A DNA stretch of 64,000 nucleotides from Streptococcus pasteurianus (GCF_004843545.1 NZ_CP039457.1:524501-588500); one strand, 5' to 3'; positions 11,849 through 21,472 are shown, numbered from the stretch's first letter. Notes: generated from the sequence alone by a model not told the origin. Numbers and translations are program-made.

Positions 11849-11875
11849 GGAACTATTGTCGTCCCAAACTATTTA
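11849..11875 (-). terminator. Hairpin after clpE
   Basis: AAATAGTTTGG and CCAAACTATTT form an 11-bp stem just downstream of the clpE stop. The following minus-strand sequence is only moderately T-rich (CTTTCTTTG), so termination efficiency is uncertain. Confidence 0.6.
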
Positions 11876-11883
11876 GAGTTTCA

Positions 11884-14172
11884 TTATTCTGATTCTGCTG
11901 AAACGGTTGTTTCTTCTTTTTCAATTTTTTTAGCAGATTTGATGATAATTTTACCATTACTTGTCATAACAGCTTTCAAATCTTTTTCGCTTGGGTTTTC
12001 AAGATAGAAGTCTGTAATGGCATCTTCAATGTGATCTTGGATAGTACGACGTAATGGACGAGCACCCATTTTAGGATCGTAGCCAAGGTCAACTAATTTT
12101 TCTTTTACTTTATCAGAAACTTCGAGGTGAATATCGTTAGTTGCTAGGCGTTTATTGACATCGTCAAGCATAAGGTTAACAATTTGGAGAAGATTGTCTT
12201 TGCTAAGAGCCTTAAATTCGATAATACCGTCGAAACGGTTCATGAATTCAGGACTGAAGTAGTTGCTAAGTTCACCAAGAACAGAATTTGTACGTCCTTC
12301 ACGAGTAGCACCGAAACCAACTGAAGCTTCTGTTTTACCAGTACCAGCATTAGAAGTCATGATAATAATAGTATCTTTGAAGCTTACTGTACGACCTTGA
12401 CCGTCAGTCAAACGACCGTCATCAAGAACTTGCAAGAACATATGCATAACATCAGGATGCGCTTTTTCAACTTCGTCAAGAAGGATGAGTGAGTATGGAT
12501 TACGGCGAACTTTTTCTGTCAATTGACCAGCTTCTTCGTAACCAACGTATCCTGGAGGCGCTCCGACAAGTTTAGCGACCGCATGTTTTTCCATGTATTC
12601 AGACATATCGAAACGAATCATACTGTCAGCTGAGCCGAAAAGTTCAATCGCTAATTGTTTAGAAAGTTCTGTTTTACCAACACCAGTTGGTCCAACAAAG
12701 AGGAACGAACCGATTGGACGATTTGGGGTACCAAGACCGACACGATTACGGCGAATAGCTTTGGCAATCTTGTCAACGGCATCATCTTGACCAATGACGT
12801 GTGTTTTCAAATCATCAGCAAGATTAATTAATTGTGATTGTTCCTTTTCTTTCAAATCACCAACAGGAATGTTAGTTTTTTCTTCAACGATAGCTTCGAT
12901 AGTCTTTTCAGTAATGACTGGGATATCGTCTTCGTTGATTGTTTGTTGTTGCATTTCCTTGTATTTAGCGATTTGGTCACGGAAATAAGCTGCGCGTTCA
13001 TAATCTTCTTCGCGAGTAGCTTGTGTTTTTAGGTTTTCAGCTTCCACTAAACGCTTGTCGATTTCTTGTGGGTCAACAAAGTTAAGGGTTAAATTCATTT
13101 TAGAACCAGCTTCGTCTAGCAAATCAATGGCTTTATCTGGGAGGAAGCGATCCTGAATGTAACGGTTAGAAAGATTTGCGGCAGCTTCAATTGCATCATC
13201 GCTGTATTTGACATGATGATAATCTTCGTATTTCTTTTGAATACCACGAAGAATCGTAATCGTTTCTTCCACGCTTGGTTCATCAACTTTGACAGGTTGC
13301 ATACGGCGTTCAAGTGCTGCATCTTTTTCAATAATGCGGTATTCATTGAGTGTCGTAGCACCAACTAATTGAAGTTCACCACGAGCAAGTGCTGGTTTTA
13401 AAATATTACCAGCGTCCATGTTGCCGTCGCCTGCAGAACCAGCACCGACAATTTCGTGAATTTCGTCAATGAAGAGAATAACGTCCTTGCGTTCACGGAT
13501 TTCTTCCATGAGTTTTTGCATACGTTCTTCAAATTGACCACGAATACCTGTTCCTTGCACAAGGCTAACGACATCAAGACGAATAACCTGTTTATTTTGA
13601 AGTTTTTGTGGAACGTTACCATCTACGATTTTTTGAGCTAATCCTTCAACAACGGCTGTTTTACCAACCCCTGGTTCACCAATAAGAACAGGATTATTTT
13701 TGGTACGACGGTTAAGAATTTCAATCACACGAATGATTTCGGCATCACGTCCAATGACAGGGTCGATGTCACCGCGACGAGCAATATCAGTAACGTTGAT
13801 ACCAAATTCTTCTAGCAAACCTTTTTGTTGTTGCTGTTGGCTAGCTGCGCCGTTTGGACGATAATTGTTATTATTGCCGCCGTTATTTCCACCACCTGAT
13901 TGTGTTGGAGGCGTATTTTGGAAATCTTGTCCACCGAATGCGTGGAAATTATTTAAATTACTGAAGAAATCATCAAAAGGATTCATACCAGTAGATTGAT
14001 TTTGTGTGGAAGAAGTTTGTGCATTTCCTAAACCACCTAAAATAGTATTGTTAGGGTCAGTTTTCATGATTTGATAGCAATTTTGGCACAAATCAATTTG
14101 CTTTTGCTGACCATTGACATTTGTATAGAGATGAATTGTTGATTCGTTTAAATGACAATTTTGACAGAGCAT
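11884..14172 (-). CDS. clpE: ATP-dependent Clp protease ATP-binding subunit ClpE
   Basis: ClpE is a heat-inducible AAA+ unfoldase that feeds ClpP. The N-terminal zinc finger has two CQNC motifs (residues 3-6 and 29-32). A Gly/Asn/Gln-rich linker follows. The first AAA domain has Walker A GEPGVGKT near residue 167, a UVR-type motif lies near 390, and the second AAA domain has GPTGVGKT near 493. I start at ATG 14172 because AAAGGAGG sits just before it; an upstream in-frame ATG at 14211 would put coding sequence over the operator region. About 762 residues, normal for ClpE. Confidence 0.96.
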   Translation of the reverse strand: MLCQNCHLNESTIHLYTNVNGQQKQIDLCQNCYQIMKTDPNNTILGGLGNAQTSSTQNQSTGMNPFDDFFSNLNNFHAFGGQDFQNTPPTQSGGGNNGGNNNNYRPNGAASQQQQQKGLLEEFGINVTDIARRGDIDPVIGRDAEIIRVIEILNRRTKNNPVLIGEPGVGKTAVVEGLAQKIVDGNVPQKLQNKQVIRLDVVSLVQGTGIRGQFEERMQKLMEEIRERKDVILFIDEIHEIVGAGSAGDGNMDAGNILKPALARGELQLVGATTLNEYRIIEKDAALERRMQPVKVDEPSVEETITILRGIQKKYEDYHHVKYSDDAIEAAANLSNRYIQDRFLPDKAIDLLDEAGSKMNLTLNFVDPQEIDKRLVEAENLKTQATREEDYERAAYFRDQIAKYKEMQQQTINEDDIPVITEKTIEAIVEEKTNIPVGDLKEKEQSQLINLADDLKTHVIGQDDAVDKIAKAIRRNRVGLGTPNRPIGSFLFVGPTGVGKTELSKQLAIELFGSADSMIRFDMSEYMEKHAVAKLVGAPPGYVGYEEAGQLTEKVRRNPYSLILLDEVEKAHPDVMHMFLQVLDDGRLTDGQGRTVSFKDTIIIMTSNAGTGKTEASVGFGATREGRTNSVLGELSNYFSPEFMNRFDGIIEFKALSKDNLLQIVNLMLDDVNKRLATNDIHLEVSDKVKEKLVDLGYDPKMGARPLRRTIQDHIEDAITDFYLENPSEKDLKAVMTSNGKIIIKSAKKIEKEETTVSAESE

Positions 14173-14215
14173 ATATAATACCCTCCTTTCGTAACGGCTT
14201 GACATTGACAATAAA

Positions 14216-14232
14216 GGTCAAAGATAGTCAAA
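14216..14232. promoter_or_regulatory. CtsR operator of clpE
   Basis: GGTCAAAGATAGTCAAA is a perfect match to the CtsR heptad direct repeat (A/GGTCAAA, NAN, A/GGTCAAA). It sits just downstream of the clpE -10 box, so bound CtsR would block transcription until heat or protein stress. Confidence 0.93.
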
Positions 14233-14244
14233 GTTCATGATTCT

Positions 14245-14272
14245 ATTATAGCACTAGGTTAATAGAAATCAA
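14245..14272 (-). promoter_or_regulatory. clpE promoter
   Basis: On the minus strand TTGATT (14272-14267) and TATAAT (14250-14245) are separated by 16 bases. Predicted start is near 14239, placing the CtsR operator in the early transcribed region. Confidence 0.8.
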
Positions 14273-14282
14273 GTAAAAAGCA

Positions 14283-14315
14283 TTAAAAAATTAGCACTCT
14301 TACGCTAAGAGTGCT
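14283..14315 (-). terminator. Terminator of the DUF3278 gene
   Basis: AGCACTCTTA and TAAGAGTGCT form a 10-bp stem with a 3-base loop, followed on the minus strand by AATTTTTT. The stop codon of the gene lies in the stem. Confidence 0.8.
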
Positions 14316-14841
14316 ATGCTTTCTCAGGGTCAATTTGACTGGCTGTCATAGACCCCATAGCAGCGCCCCAAATTACCCCACCGAGGGTGATTGCGATAAG
14401 TCTGAGAGGATTTGTGAAGAGTTCCAAAGGATTTTTTCCCTCTTGCCATTTGCTAAAAGCGTTAAAAACGAGCATGAATAGTGCAAAAATTCCATCAACT
14501 AACCAGCCCTTTTTGCGAGCATTCTGCCGTGTCTGTTCGACTTCATTTTTAGGGATTTCCAATGATGTTTGCAAATCACGATTGGTCAACATAACAAGAA
14601 GAATAATAGGAATAACAAAAATGAGGCCGAAGAGATTAATATAGAGGACAGCAGTGGCCGCTATTGTCTGGTTGATGAGTAAAATAATAGCAGAAAAGAA
14701 TAACTCAAAGAAAAAAAGACCGATAAACAGTTTATTGCTGATACGATTAACTTCTTGTTCGCGATATTCGTCTAATTTGCCATTAATTCCGTAGAAACGT
14801 TTAATAAATTTTAACCAAAGTGATATTTTCTTCGTTTTCAT
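14314..14841 (-). CDS. DUF3278 family membrane protein
   Basis: The 175-residue protein has hydrophobic segments at about residues 38-60, 65-87, 112-130 and 143-165, and resembles DUF3278 proteins, which are normally paired with a small Cro/CI-type regulator. Here the expected regulator lies directly upstream but is broken. The role is unknown. A weak AAAGGAAAATC ribosome site precedes ATG. No peptidase or transporter motif is seen. Confidence 0.75.
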   Translation of the reverse strand: MKTKKISLWLKFIKRFYGINGKLDEYREQEVNRISNKLFIGLFFFELFFSAIILLINQTIAATAVLYINLFGLIFVIPIILLVMLTNRDLQTSLEIPKNEVEQTRQNARKKGWLVDGIFALFMLVFNAFSKWQEGKNPLELFTNPLRLIAITLGGVIWGAAMGSMTASQIDPEKA

Positions 14842-14868
14842 AATGATTTTCCTTTAAAATTCCCAAAA

Positions 14869-15059
14869 TTATAAATGTCTAGTTTCCCAAAAAAGTGTGT
14901 TGAGATTAGTTTGCAACGCCTCCACTAATGTGATACAAAGTTCAAATGACGGACTATACTTATTATTTTCGATGAGGTTAACCGTTTGGCGGGTAACACC
15001 TATTTGTTTTTTAGCAAAAATTTTTTTGTTACTTTTCTTAAGTTCCTTGATTTTTTATT
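14869..15059 (-). pseudogene. Remnant of a Cro/CI-type HTH regulator
   Basis: Minus-strand translation gives KIKELKK, then a shortened stretch, then IGVTRQTVNLIENNKYSPSF and LCITLVEALQTNLNTLFWE. This is the conserved helix-turn-helix pattern of small regulators that accompany DUF3278 genes. The frame has a stop directly before KIKELKK, has no start codon, and lacks about eight residues of the first helix pair. The break coincides with the edge of the hairpin repeat at 15060. Confidence 0.75.
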
Positions 15060-15060
15060 T

Positions 15061-15330
15061 CTAGGCTCAGACCTCAAACTATCCACTGGATGGTTTGAGC
15101 CGACGGCAGGTTCAATAGTCTAGTGGGCTATTGAAGGAACCCAAGAAATTTCTAAAGATTGCAGTGATTGACTGGCAGTTCTTATTTTAGATTCACAAAA
15201 ATTTCTTACGAATGATGCTGACCTTATCAGATTTATTTGCAACCTCTTGTTTGCTCACTTCGCTCGCAAATAATCCATTGATAAAATAGCTATTACGTTT
15301 TTCAAGAGAAAAGTTTGTTTGTATGTGTTT
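15061..15330. repeat. Hairpin-rich dispersed repeat, copy A
   Basis: It contains a 12-bp hairpin at 15073-15099 and an 11-bp hairpin at 15111-15135, then a segment including GATTGACTGGCAGTTCT. About 105 bases from 15105 align to 32180-32285 at roughly 80% identity by eye. Two stem positions differ by compensatory changes. It lies between the broken HTH gene and the carbamoyltransferase promoter. No protein is evident. Confidence 0.75.
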
Positions 15331-15404
15331 ATATATGACATGTCAAATATAAATGGCAAATGTGGTGGTATTTTGGGGGAGATGATTTTTTATTCAAAAT
15401 CTCC

Positions 15405-15432
15405 TTGACAAAATGTATAATTATGCTAAAAT
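15405..15432 (+). promoter_or_regulatory. Promoter of ornithine carbamoyltransferase gene, with ARG-box-like site
   Basis: TTGACA (15405-15410), a 16-base spacer and TGC-extended TAAAAT (15427-15432). Within the spacer TGTATAATTATGC resembles half-symmetric ARG boxes; repression by ArgR, whose gene lies at 26862, is an inference. Confidence 0.75.
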
Positions 15433-15469
15433 TAGGTATATTATTCAAAGAAAAAGGATGGACGAGTGT

Positions 15470-16450
15470 ATGGCTATTAATGATTCATTTTTGAAAGAGA
15501 TTGATTTTACTAAGGAAGAACTGGTTGAACTGATTGATTTAGGATTGAAATTTAAAGAGTTGAAAAAGAAAAAAATTCCTCATAAATATTTAGAGGGGTT
15601 GAACATTGCTCTTATTTTTGAAAAGACAAGTACACGAACACGTTCAGCTTTCACGGTGGCTGGGCAAGATTTGGGCATGAACGTGACTTATCTTGGTAGT
15701 AGCGAGATTCAACTTGGTAAAAAGGAATCAGTCATTGATACGGCAAAAGTTCTTGGTTCGATGTTTGACGGGATTGAGTACCGTGGTTTCAAACAAGAAG
15801 ATGTTGAAGCCTTGGCTGAGTATTCTGGTGTGCCAGTCTGGAATGGTTTGACAGATACTTGGCATCCAACACAAATGATTGCTGATTTTATGACCTTAAA
15901 AGAAGTTTTTGGAAAATTAGAAGGCTTGACGATTGCTTATGTCGGTGATGGGCGTAATAATATGGCAAATTCTTTGCTTGTGACTTCGGCAATTCTTGGT
16001 GTCAATGTTAAAATTATTGCGCCAGCCAGCTTGCAACCTGAAGCTGAAATTATTGAAGTTGCTCAAAAATACAACAATGGTGCTGAATTAACCATTACAG
16101 ATGACCTTGCTGCGGTTAAAGGTGTTGATATGCTTTACACTGATGTTTGGGTATCAATGGGAGAAAAAGTTGATTTCAAAGAACGTATTGACCTCTTATT
16201 GCCTTACCAAATCAATGCAGAACTATTAGCGAAAACTGAAAATCCTGATGTGATTGTCATGCATTGCTTACCAGCTTTCCATGACCTTAATACCGAAATT
16301 GGTCAAGAAATTTATGACAAATATGGTCTTGCTGAACTTGAAATTACCGATGAGATTTTTCAAAAATACAGTTCAATCATTTTTCAAGAAGCTGAAAACC
16401 GTATGCATTCTATCAAAGCGATTATGTACAATTCACTAAAAGCAATTTAA
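15470..16450 (+). CDS. argF: Ornithine carbamoyltransferase
   Basis: The enzyme converts ornithine and carbamoyl phosphate to citrulline, or the reverse in arginine catabolism. The carbamoyl-phosphate motif STRTR is near residue 52, the ornithine SMG loop (DVWVSMGE) near 226, and HCLPAFHD near 264. SMG and HCLP argue against a putrescine enzyme. I choose ATG 15470 because the promoter at 15405-15432 rules out an upstream in-frame start. It stands alone without arcA, arcC or other arg genes, so anabolic versus catabolic use is open. Confidence 0.9.
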   Translation: MAINDSFLKEIDFTKEELVELIDLGLKFKELKKKKIPHKYLEGLNIALIFEKTSTRTRSAFTVAGQDLGMNVTYLGSSEIQLGKKESVIDTAKVLGSMFDGIEYRGFKQEDVEALAEYSGVPVWNGLTDTWHPTQMIADFMTLKEVFGKLEGLTIAYVGDGRNNMANSLLVTSAILGVNVKIIAPASLQPEAEIIEVAQKYNNGAELTITDDLAAVKGVDMLYTDVWVSMGEKVDFKERIDLLLPYQINAELLAKTENPDVIVMHCLPAFHDLNTEIGQEIYDKYGLAELEITDEIFQKYSSIIFQEAENRMHSIKAIMYNSLKAI

Positions 16451-16584
16451 AGGACAATAATCGCTGAAAAATGGCACTTTTGACAGGAATTTTAGATAAA
16501 AGAAAGAAAATACATTCCTTTGTTGTTTGTTTGTAGGAAATTATGTTAAAATAGTATGGACAATAAACGAAGAGGAGAATAGTC

Positions 16585-16815
16585 ATGGAATCACATTTGG
16601 TGAGAATTATCAATCGTCTTGAGTTAATGACAACTGATAGTAGTAATCTAAAACGTAATTTTGAACGTGATGGTGTCGTTGTGGCAGAAGTGTCATTCAG
16701 TAATGACCCTGAAAATGGTCCAGTTTTCACTTTGCGTGATGTTGAAGCGCGTGAGTCTTACTCATTTGATAGCATCGATTTAATCGCAATGGAAATTTAT
16801 GACCTTCTTTACTAA
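16585..16815 (+). CDS. YkuJ/DUF1797 family protein
   Basis: This 76-residue soluble protein has sequence typical of the YkuJ (DUF1797) family (RDVEARESYSFDSIDLIAMEI). The family has a known fold but no assigned function. An AGAGGAGAA ribosome site precedes ATG. A terminator lies about 95 bases downstream. Confidence 0.85.
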   Translation: MESHLVRIINRLELMTTDSSNLKRNFERDGVVVAEVSFSNDPENGPVFTLRDVEARESYSFDSIDLIAMEIYDLLY

Positions 16816-16908
16816 AATAAAGAAAAATTCAGGACAGAGTATAAGGTTTTGGTAAAGCCCTGCTTAAGTGTGGTTTCAACGTTTTCTTATATTGCTATTT
16901 TGAATTGC

Positions 16909-16941
16909 AAAAAGTTCGCAAATTGCGAGCTTTTTATTTTT
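16909..16941 (+). terminator. Intrinsic terminator
   Basis: AAAAAGTTCGC pairs with GCGAGCTTTTT around a 5-base loop and runs into a T-rich tract. It separates the ykuJ-like gene from the ABC transporter. Confidence 0.8.
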
Positions 16942-17069
16942 TTGTTTATTAATAATGATAGAAATGCTGTTATATCAAGTATTTACGTCTGTTTCCAGAA
17001 AAATGAATTATTGGTATTTTTATTCAATCTGTGTTATAATTAATTGATTATTGTTTATAGGAGAAATAA

Positions 17070-17756
17070 ATGGACTTTTCATTTTTGCCAAAATATTGGG
17101 CTTATTTTAACTATGGTGTCCTTGTAACCATTATGATTTCAGCATGTGTTGTTTTCTTTGGGACAATCATTGGTATCTTGGTTGCTTTAGTTAAACGTAC
17201 AAATATAAAAGTTTTAAATTGGATTGCTAGTTTTTACGTTTGGGTCTTTCGTGGGACTCCGATGGTTGTTCAAATCATGATTGCCTTTGCTTGGATACAC
17301 TTTAATAATGCGCCAATCGTTGGCTTTGGTGTTCTTGACCTTGATTTTTCACGTTTGCTTCCAGGTATCATTATTATTTCGTTAAATAGCGGAGCTTATA
17401 TTTCTGAAATCGTCCGTGCTGGTATCGAAGCAGTACCAAAAGGACAGCTTGAAGCGGCGTATTCGCTTGGTATTCGCCCAGTCAATGCAATGCGTTATGT
17501 CATTTTGCCGCAAGCCCTCAAAAATATCTTACCAGCACTTGGTAATGAATTTATTACCATTATCAAAGATAGTTCACTTCTTCAAACTATCGGAGTTATG
17601 GAATTGTGGAATGGTGCCCAATCGGTCGTAACAGCAACGTATTTGCCCATCACACCATTGTTATTTGCTGCGTTCTACTACCTCATGGTGACAACTGTGA
17701 TGTCATTCTTAGTGAAACGACTTGAAAAACGCATGGGAAATGGAGGTAGCAACTAA
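17070..17756 (+). CDS. Amino-acid ABC transporter permease
   Basis: A HisM/GlnP-type inner-membrane permease with about five hydrophobic segments. The EAA loop that contacts the ATPase is [25 protein letters not shown] near residues 130-154. At 228 residues it has the usual length. The ribosome site is AGGAGAAA. Its stop overlaps the ATPase start by one base. No substrate-binding protein is encoded here, so the partner must be elsewhere, and the substrate (polar amino acid) is not resolved. Confidence 0.93.
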   Translation: MDFSFLPKYWAYFNYGVLVTIMISACVVFFGTIIGILVALVKRTNIKVLNWIASFYVWVFRGTPMVVQIMIAFAWIHFNNAPIVGFGVLDLDFSRLLPGIIIISLNSGAYISEIVRAGIEAVPKGQLEAAYSLGIRPVNAMRYVILPQALKNILPALGNEFITIIKDSSLLQTIGVMELWNGAQSVVTATYLPITPLLFAAFYYLMVTTVMSFLVKRLEKRMGNGGSN

Positions 17757-18490
17757 TGTCAGAAATGCTTATTTCAATTAAAGGACTTCATAAATATTTC
17801 GGAAAAAATGAAGTGTTAAAAGGTATTGACCTTGATATTAAATCTGGTGAAGTGGTTGTTATCATTGGACCTTCAGGGTCAGGAAAATCAACATTTCTTC
17901 GTACAATGAACTTACTTGAAACACCGACAAAAGGTATGATTACTTTTGAGGGTGTTGATATTACAGATAAGAAAAATGATATTTTCAAGATGCGTGAAAA
18001 AATGGGAATGGTTTTCCAACAGTTCAATCTCTTCCCAAATATGACGGTACTTGAGAATATCACATTATCACCAACTAAAACAAAGGGTATCTCTAAAGCA
18101 GAAGCAGAAGCAAAAGCTTATGATTTATTAGATAAAGTTGGGCTCCGCGACAAATCAGACGTTTATCCAGCTAGTTTGTCAGGTGGTCAACAGCAACGTA
18201 TCGCAATTGCGCGTGGACTTGCTATGGATCCAGATGTACTGCTCTTTGATGAACCAACATCAGCGCTTGACCCAGAAATGGTTGGTGAAGTACTTGGTGT
18301 TATGCAAGATTTAGCAAAATCAGGAATGACAATGGCGATTGTTACCCATGAAATGGGATTTGCACGTGAAGTGGCTGATCGTGTTATCTTCATGGACGGA
18401 GGTGTCATTGTTGAACAAGGAACGCCCGAAGAAGTCTTCGAACAAACCAAAGAAGCTCGTACAAAAGATTTCTTGAGTAAAGTTTTATAA
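17756..18490 (+). CDS. Amino-acid ABC transporter ATP-binding protein
   Basis: GlnQ/HisP-type ATPase with Walker [10 protein letters not shown] near residue 38, Q-loop FQQFNLF near 88, ABC signature LSGGQQQR near 141 and Walker [14 protein letters not shown] near 162. At 244 residues it is a complete subunit. It is translationally coupled to the permease. A terminator follows directly. Confidence 0.95.
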   Translation: MSEMLISIKGLHKYFGKNEVLKGIDLDIKSGEVVVIIGPSGSGKSTFLRTMNLLETPTKGMITFEGVDITDKKNDIFKMREKMGMVFQQFNLFPNMTVLENITLSPTKTKGISKAEAEAKAYDLLDKVGLRDKSDVYPASLSGGQQQRIAIARGLAMDPDVLLFDEPTSALDPEMVGEVLGVMQDLAKSGMTMAIVTHEMGFAREVADRVIFMDGGVIVEQGTPEEVFEQTKEARTKDFLSKVL

Positions 18491-18506
18491 TAGAATAAAA
18501 AATAAC

Positions 18507-18542
18507 CTCGGTTGAGTACATAAACTCAGCTGAGTTTTTTCT
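18507..18542 (+). terminator. Terminator of the amino-acid ABC operon
   Basis: CTCGGTTGAGT and ACTCAGCTGAG pair over 11 positions with two wobble pairs and are followed by TTTTTT. Confidence 0.85.
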
Positions 18543-18780
18543 TGTTCTGGAAGAAGTTTAATATATGTAAAAAATAAATATTTAATTAGAGATAAATGAA
18601 TGATAGTTTTTATATTAAGCATGCTTAATTTTTGTATTTTAATTATTTTTAAAAATTGTAAATGAATGAAACAAGATTGAAAACATATATTATAATGATT
18701 CTAAATAGATAAAGTTATTATTTAGAATTATTACAATTAATTGAATAATTAAATAAAAAATTAATTTTTATAGAAAAATT
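18543..18780. other. AT-rich region upstream of feo with two palindromes
   Basis: Two symmetric sites stand out: ATTAAGCATGCTTAAT (18614-18629, perfect 16-base palindrome) and ATTCTAAATA/TATTTAGAAT (18698-18707 and 18719-18728, perfect 10-bp arms 11 bases apart). Both are candidate regulator sites for the iron operon. Confidence 0.6.
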
Positions 18781-18792
18781 GTCCTATTTTTA

Positions 18793-18801
18793 TGATATAA
18801 T
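18793..18801 (+). promoter_or_regulatory. feo promoter -10
   Basis: TGATATAAT is a TGn-extended consensus -10. It lies inside an apparent upstream extension of the feoA frame, which supports the TTG start at 18857. Confidence 0.7.
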
Positions 18802-18856
18802 GAACCGAGTAGAAGGTCGATTATTTTATCAAAAAATTACGAGGAGGTCAAGAATT

Positions 18857-19333
18857 TTGATTTTGCAAAATGCTAAAATTGATATTCCCTACGCAGTCGT
18901 TGGCATTGATTTACCTGATGAAAGTGTTCGACATTTATCAAACTTAGGGTTAAAAGTTGGTGCTTCGTTAAAAGTTGTTTCAAAAACGCCAACGAGTGCA
19001 ATTGTCATGCTTAAATCAAGCCGTTTGGCATTTGATCAGTCAATTTTAAATCATGTTGACGTTACTGAAGAAGAAGGAGAACTTGAAACTTTGCCTCTTT
19101 CAGAGTTGAAAGTTGGAGAATTTGCTTATGTGGATGGTATTTATGCTATTAATGAAGCAAAACGTCGCCTTATGGATATGGGATTAACACGCCATACCAA
19201 AGTTTATCTTCGTAAAGTAGCGCCATTAGGAGACCCTATCGAAATTAGTTTACGTGGTTACGAGTTAACCTTACGTAAATCAGAAGCGCAGATGATTAGT
19301 GTTGTGAAAGTAGATAGTAAGGAGAAAAAATGA
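18857..19333 (+). CDS. feoA: Ferrous iron transport protein A (two FeoA domains)
   Basis: FeoA is a small SH3-like partner of FeoB. The 158-residue product carries two tandem FeoA-like domains, about residues 1-75 and 80-155 (second one with EAKRRLMDMGLTRHTKVYLRKVAPLGDPIEI, cited by its key parts MDMGL and PLGDPIEI). The TTG start at 18857 has GAGGAGG ten bases upstream; an earlier in-frame TTG at 18779 precedes the promoter. The stop overlaps feoB (ATGA). Confidence 0.92.
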   Translation: MILQNAKIDIPYAVVGIDLPDESVRHLSNLGLKVGASLKVVSKTPTSAIVMLKSSRLAFDQSILNHVDVTEEEGELETLPLSELKVGEFAYVDGIYAINEAKRRLMDMGLTRHTKVYLRKVAPLGDPIEISLRGYELTLRKSEAQMISVVKVDSKEKK

Positions 19334-21468
19334 CAGAGATAGCCTTAATTGGGAATCCAAATAGTGGGAAAACCAGTCTCTTTAATTTATTGACTGGAAC
19401 AAGTCAACGTGTTGGTAACTGGCCTGGTGTTACTGTTGAACGAAAAAGTGGTACCGTTAAAAAGCACAGTGATTGGAAAGTGCAAGACTTACCAGGGATT
19501 TACTCAATGTCACCTTATACGCCAGAAGAAAAAGTGGCACGTGACTATTTATTGAGTAATCATGCGGATAGCATTCTTAATGTTGTTGATTCGACAAACT
19601 TGGAACGTAACCTTTATTTGACAACGCAGTTGATTGAAACAGGTATTCCTGTGACCGTTGCGCTTAATATGAGCGATGCCCTCAAAGGTCAAGGAAAAAC
19701 GATTAATATCGATAAACTTTCTTATCAACTTGGTGTTCCAGTCGTTTCTACTAGTGCTATTAAGAATACAGGTGTTGATAAAGTTATCAAAAAAGCAGCA
19801 TATACCACTAAAGAAACCGTTGATACCATTCAATATCCTACTTATAGTGATAAATTTGAAGCGGCTTTGAAACAAATTATTGATATCTTAGGTGATATTG
19901 TTCCAGAATGTTCTGCACGTTTTTATGCTATTAAATTTTTTGAACGTGATGCCTTGGTTCAAAATGAAGTAGAATTGTCAGAATTCCAAAAAGGTGAAAT
20001 CAATGAAGTGATTAAAATCACAGAAGACATTTTCACAGAGGATTCTGAATCTATCGTTGTCAATGAACGTTATGAATTTATCGAACGTGTGGCTAAAATG
20101 GCACAAAACCAAGATAGTAATTTCAAGATGACGATTTCAGATAAAATCGACCGTGTCGTGACAAACCGTATTTTGGCATTGCCGATTTTTGCGATAGTTA
20201 TGTTCTTGGTTTATTACCTATCTATTCAAACAGTCGGAACAATGTGGACAGACTGGGTGAACGATGTTCTCTTTGGTGATTTGGTGCCAAATTGGGTACA
20301 AGCTGGTCTTGATTACTTGCACGTATCTGGTTGGTTAGAATCATTGATTATTGACGGAATCGTTGCAGGGGTTGGTACGGTTCTTGGTTTCTTGCCACAA
20401 ATCTTTGTTCTATTTATCTGTTTGGGTATTTTAGAAGATATTGGTTACATGAGCCGTATTGCCTTTGTCATGGACCGTGTGTTCCGACGCTTTGGGTTGT
20501 CAGGAAAATCTTTCATTCCGATGTTGATTGCGACAGGATGTGGTGTGCCTGCGATTATGGCAAGTCGTACCATTGAAAACGAACGTGACCGTCGTATTAC
20601 CATTATGACAGCAACGTTCATGCCATGTTCGGCTAAATTGGAAATTATTGCTTTGATTGCGGGAGCATTTTTCCCAGATAATCCATTTGTTGCGCCATCT
20701 ACATATTTTATAGGTTTCTTGACAATTATTTTATCAGGGATTGCGCTTAAAAAAACAAGTTTCCTTGGAAGCTATGTTAGTCCATTTATCATGGAATTGC
20801 CAGCTTATCATATGCCAAAAGTGTGGTCAGTATTACGTTATGCCTTTGGTAAAGCCATGAGCTTTGTAAAACGTGCTGGTACCATCATTTTCAGTTTGAC
20901 GGTTATTATCTGGTTTATGTCATCTTATGATTTTGCTTTCCAAGCTGTTGATACGGAGTATTCAATCCTTGCTGCTCTTGGTAGAGCAATTGCTTGGATT
21001 TTCCAACCACTTGGTTTTGGTGACTGGAAAGCTACTGTTGCAGCTGCGACAGGGCTTGCAGCCAAAGAAGCCGTTGTTGGAACATTCGGTGTCTTGTATA
21101 ATGACAGCACAACTAGTGGTTTGTATCATGCTTTGCAATTGGATTACACATCACTAGCAGCTTATTCATTCTTGACATTTAATCTGCTCTGTGCGCCATG
21201 TTTTGCTGCAATGGGTGCTATCAAACGTGAAATGGGAGATGCGAAGTGGACAATTGGTGCAATTGGCTTCCAAACAGGACTTGCTTATGTGGTTAGTTTG
21301 ATTATCTATCAACTTGGGCTTGTTGTTTTCTATGGTAAAGGCATCACATTCTGGACGATTGTAGCCGTTATCTTGTTGATTACTATTATTTACTTTATCG
21401 TTAGAAAACCAAGACAAGTTAAAGAAAAAGTGATTACTTTAGATAATCTAGAAATAGCTGGAGAATAA
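19330..21468 (+). CDS. feoB: Ferrous iron transporter FeoB
   Basis: FeoB imports Fe2+ across the membrane under control of a cytosolic G domain. G1 GNPNSGKTS is at residues 7-15, G3 DLPGIYSM near 53, and G4 NMSD near 113. The membrane half has the two conserved gate repeats, including FIPMLIATGCGVPAIMASRT near residue 400 and the later LCAPCFAAMGAIKRE. At 712 residues it is full length. It overlaps feoA and is followed four bases later by a small Cys-rich gene. Confidence 0.97.
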   Translation: MTEIALIGNPNSGKTSLFNLLTGTSQRVGNWPGVTVERKSGTVKKHSDWKVQDLPGIYSMSPYTPEEKVARDYLLSNHADSILNVVDSTNLERNLYLTTQLIETGIPVTVALNMSDALKGQGKTINIDKLSYQLGVPVVSTSAIKNTGVDKVIKKAAYTTKETVDTIQYPTYSDKFEAALKQIIDILGDIVPECSARFYAIKFFERDALVQNEVELSEFQKGEINEVIKITEDIFTEDSESIVVNERYEFIERVAKMAQNQDSNFKMTISDKIDRVVTNRILALPIFAIVMFLVYYLSIQTVGTMWTDWVNDVLFGDLVPNWVQAGLDYLHVSGWLESLIIDGIVAGVGTVLGFLPQIFVLFICLGILEDIGYMSRIAFVMDRVFRRFGLSGKSFIPMLIATGCGVPAIMASRTIENERDRRITIMTATFMPCSAKLEIIALIAGAFFPDNPFVAPSTYFIGFLTIILSGIALKKTSFLGSYVSPFIMELPAYHMPKVWSVLRYAFGKAMSFVKRAGTIIFSLTVIIWFMSSYDFAFQAVDTEYSILAALGRAIAWIFQPLGFGDWKATVAAATGLAAKEAVVGTFGVLYNDSTTSGLYHALQLDYTSLAAYSFLTFNLLCAPCFAAMGAIKREMGDAKWTIGAIGFQTGLAYVVSLIIYQLGLVVFYGKGITFWTIVAVILLITIIYFIVRKPRQVKEKVITLDNLEIAGE

Positions 21469-21472
21469 TACT

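Noticed and set aside
16849..17043. 64-codon frame before the ABC permease
   Set aside because: It runs through a terminator and the permease promoter region and has no ribosome site.
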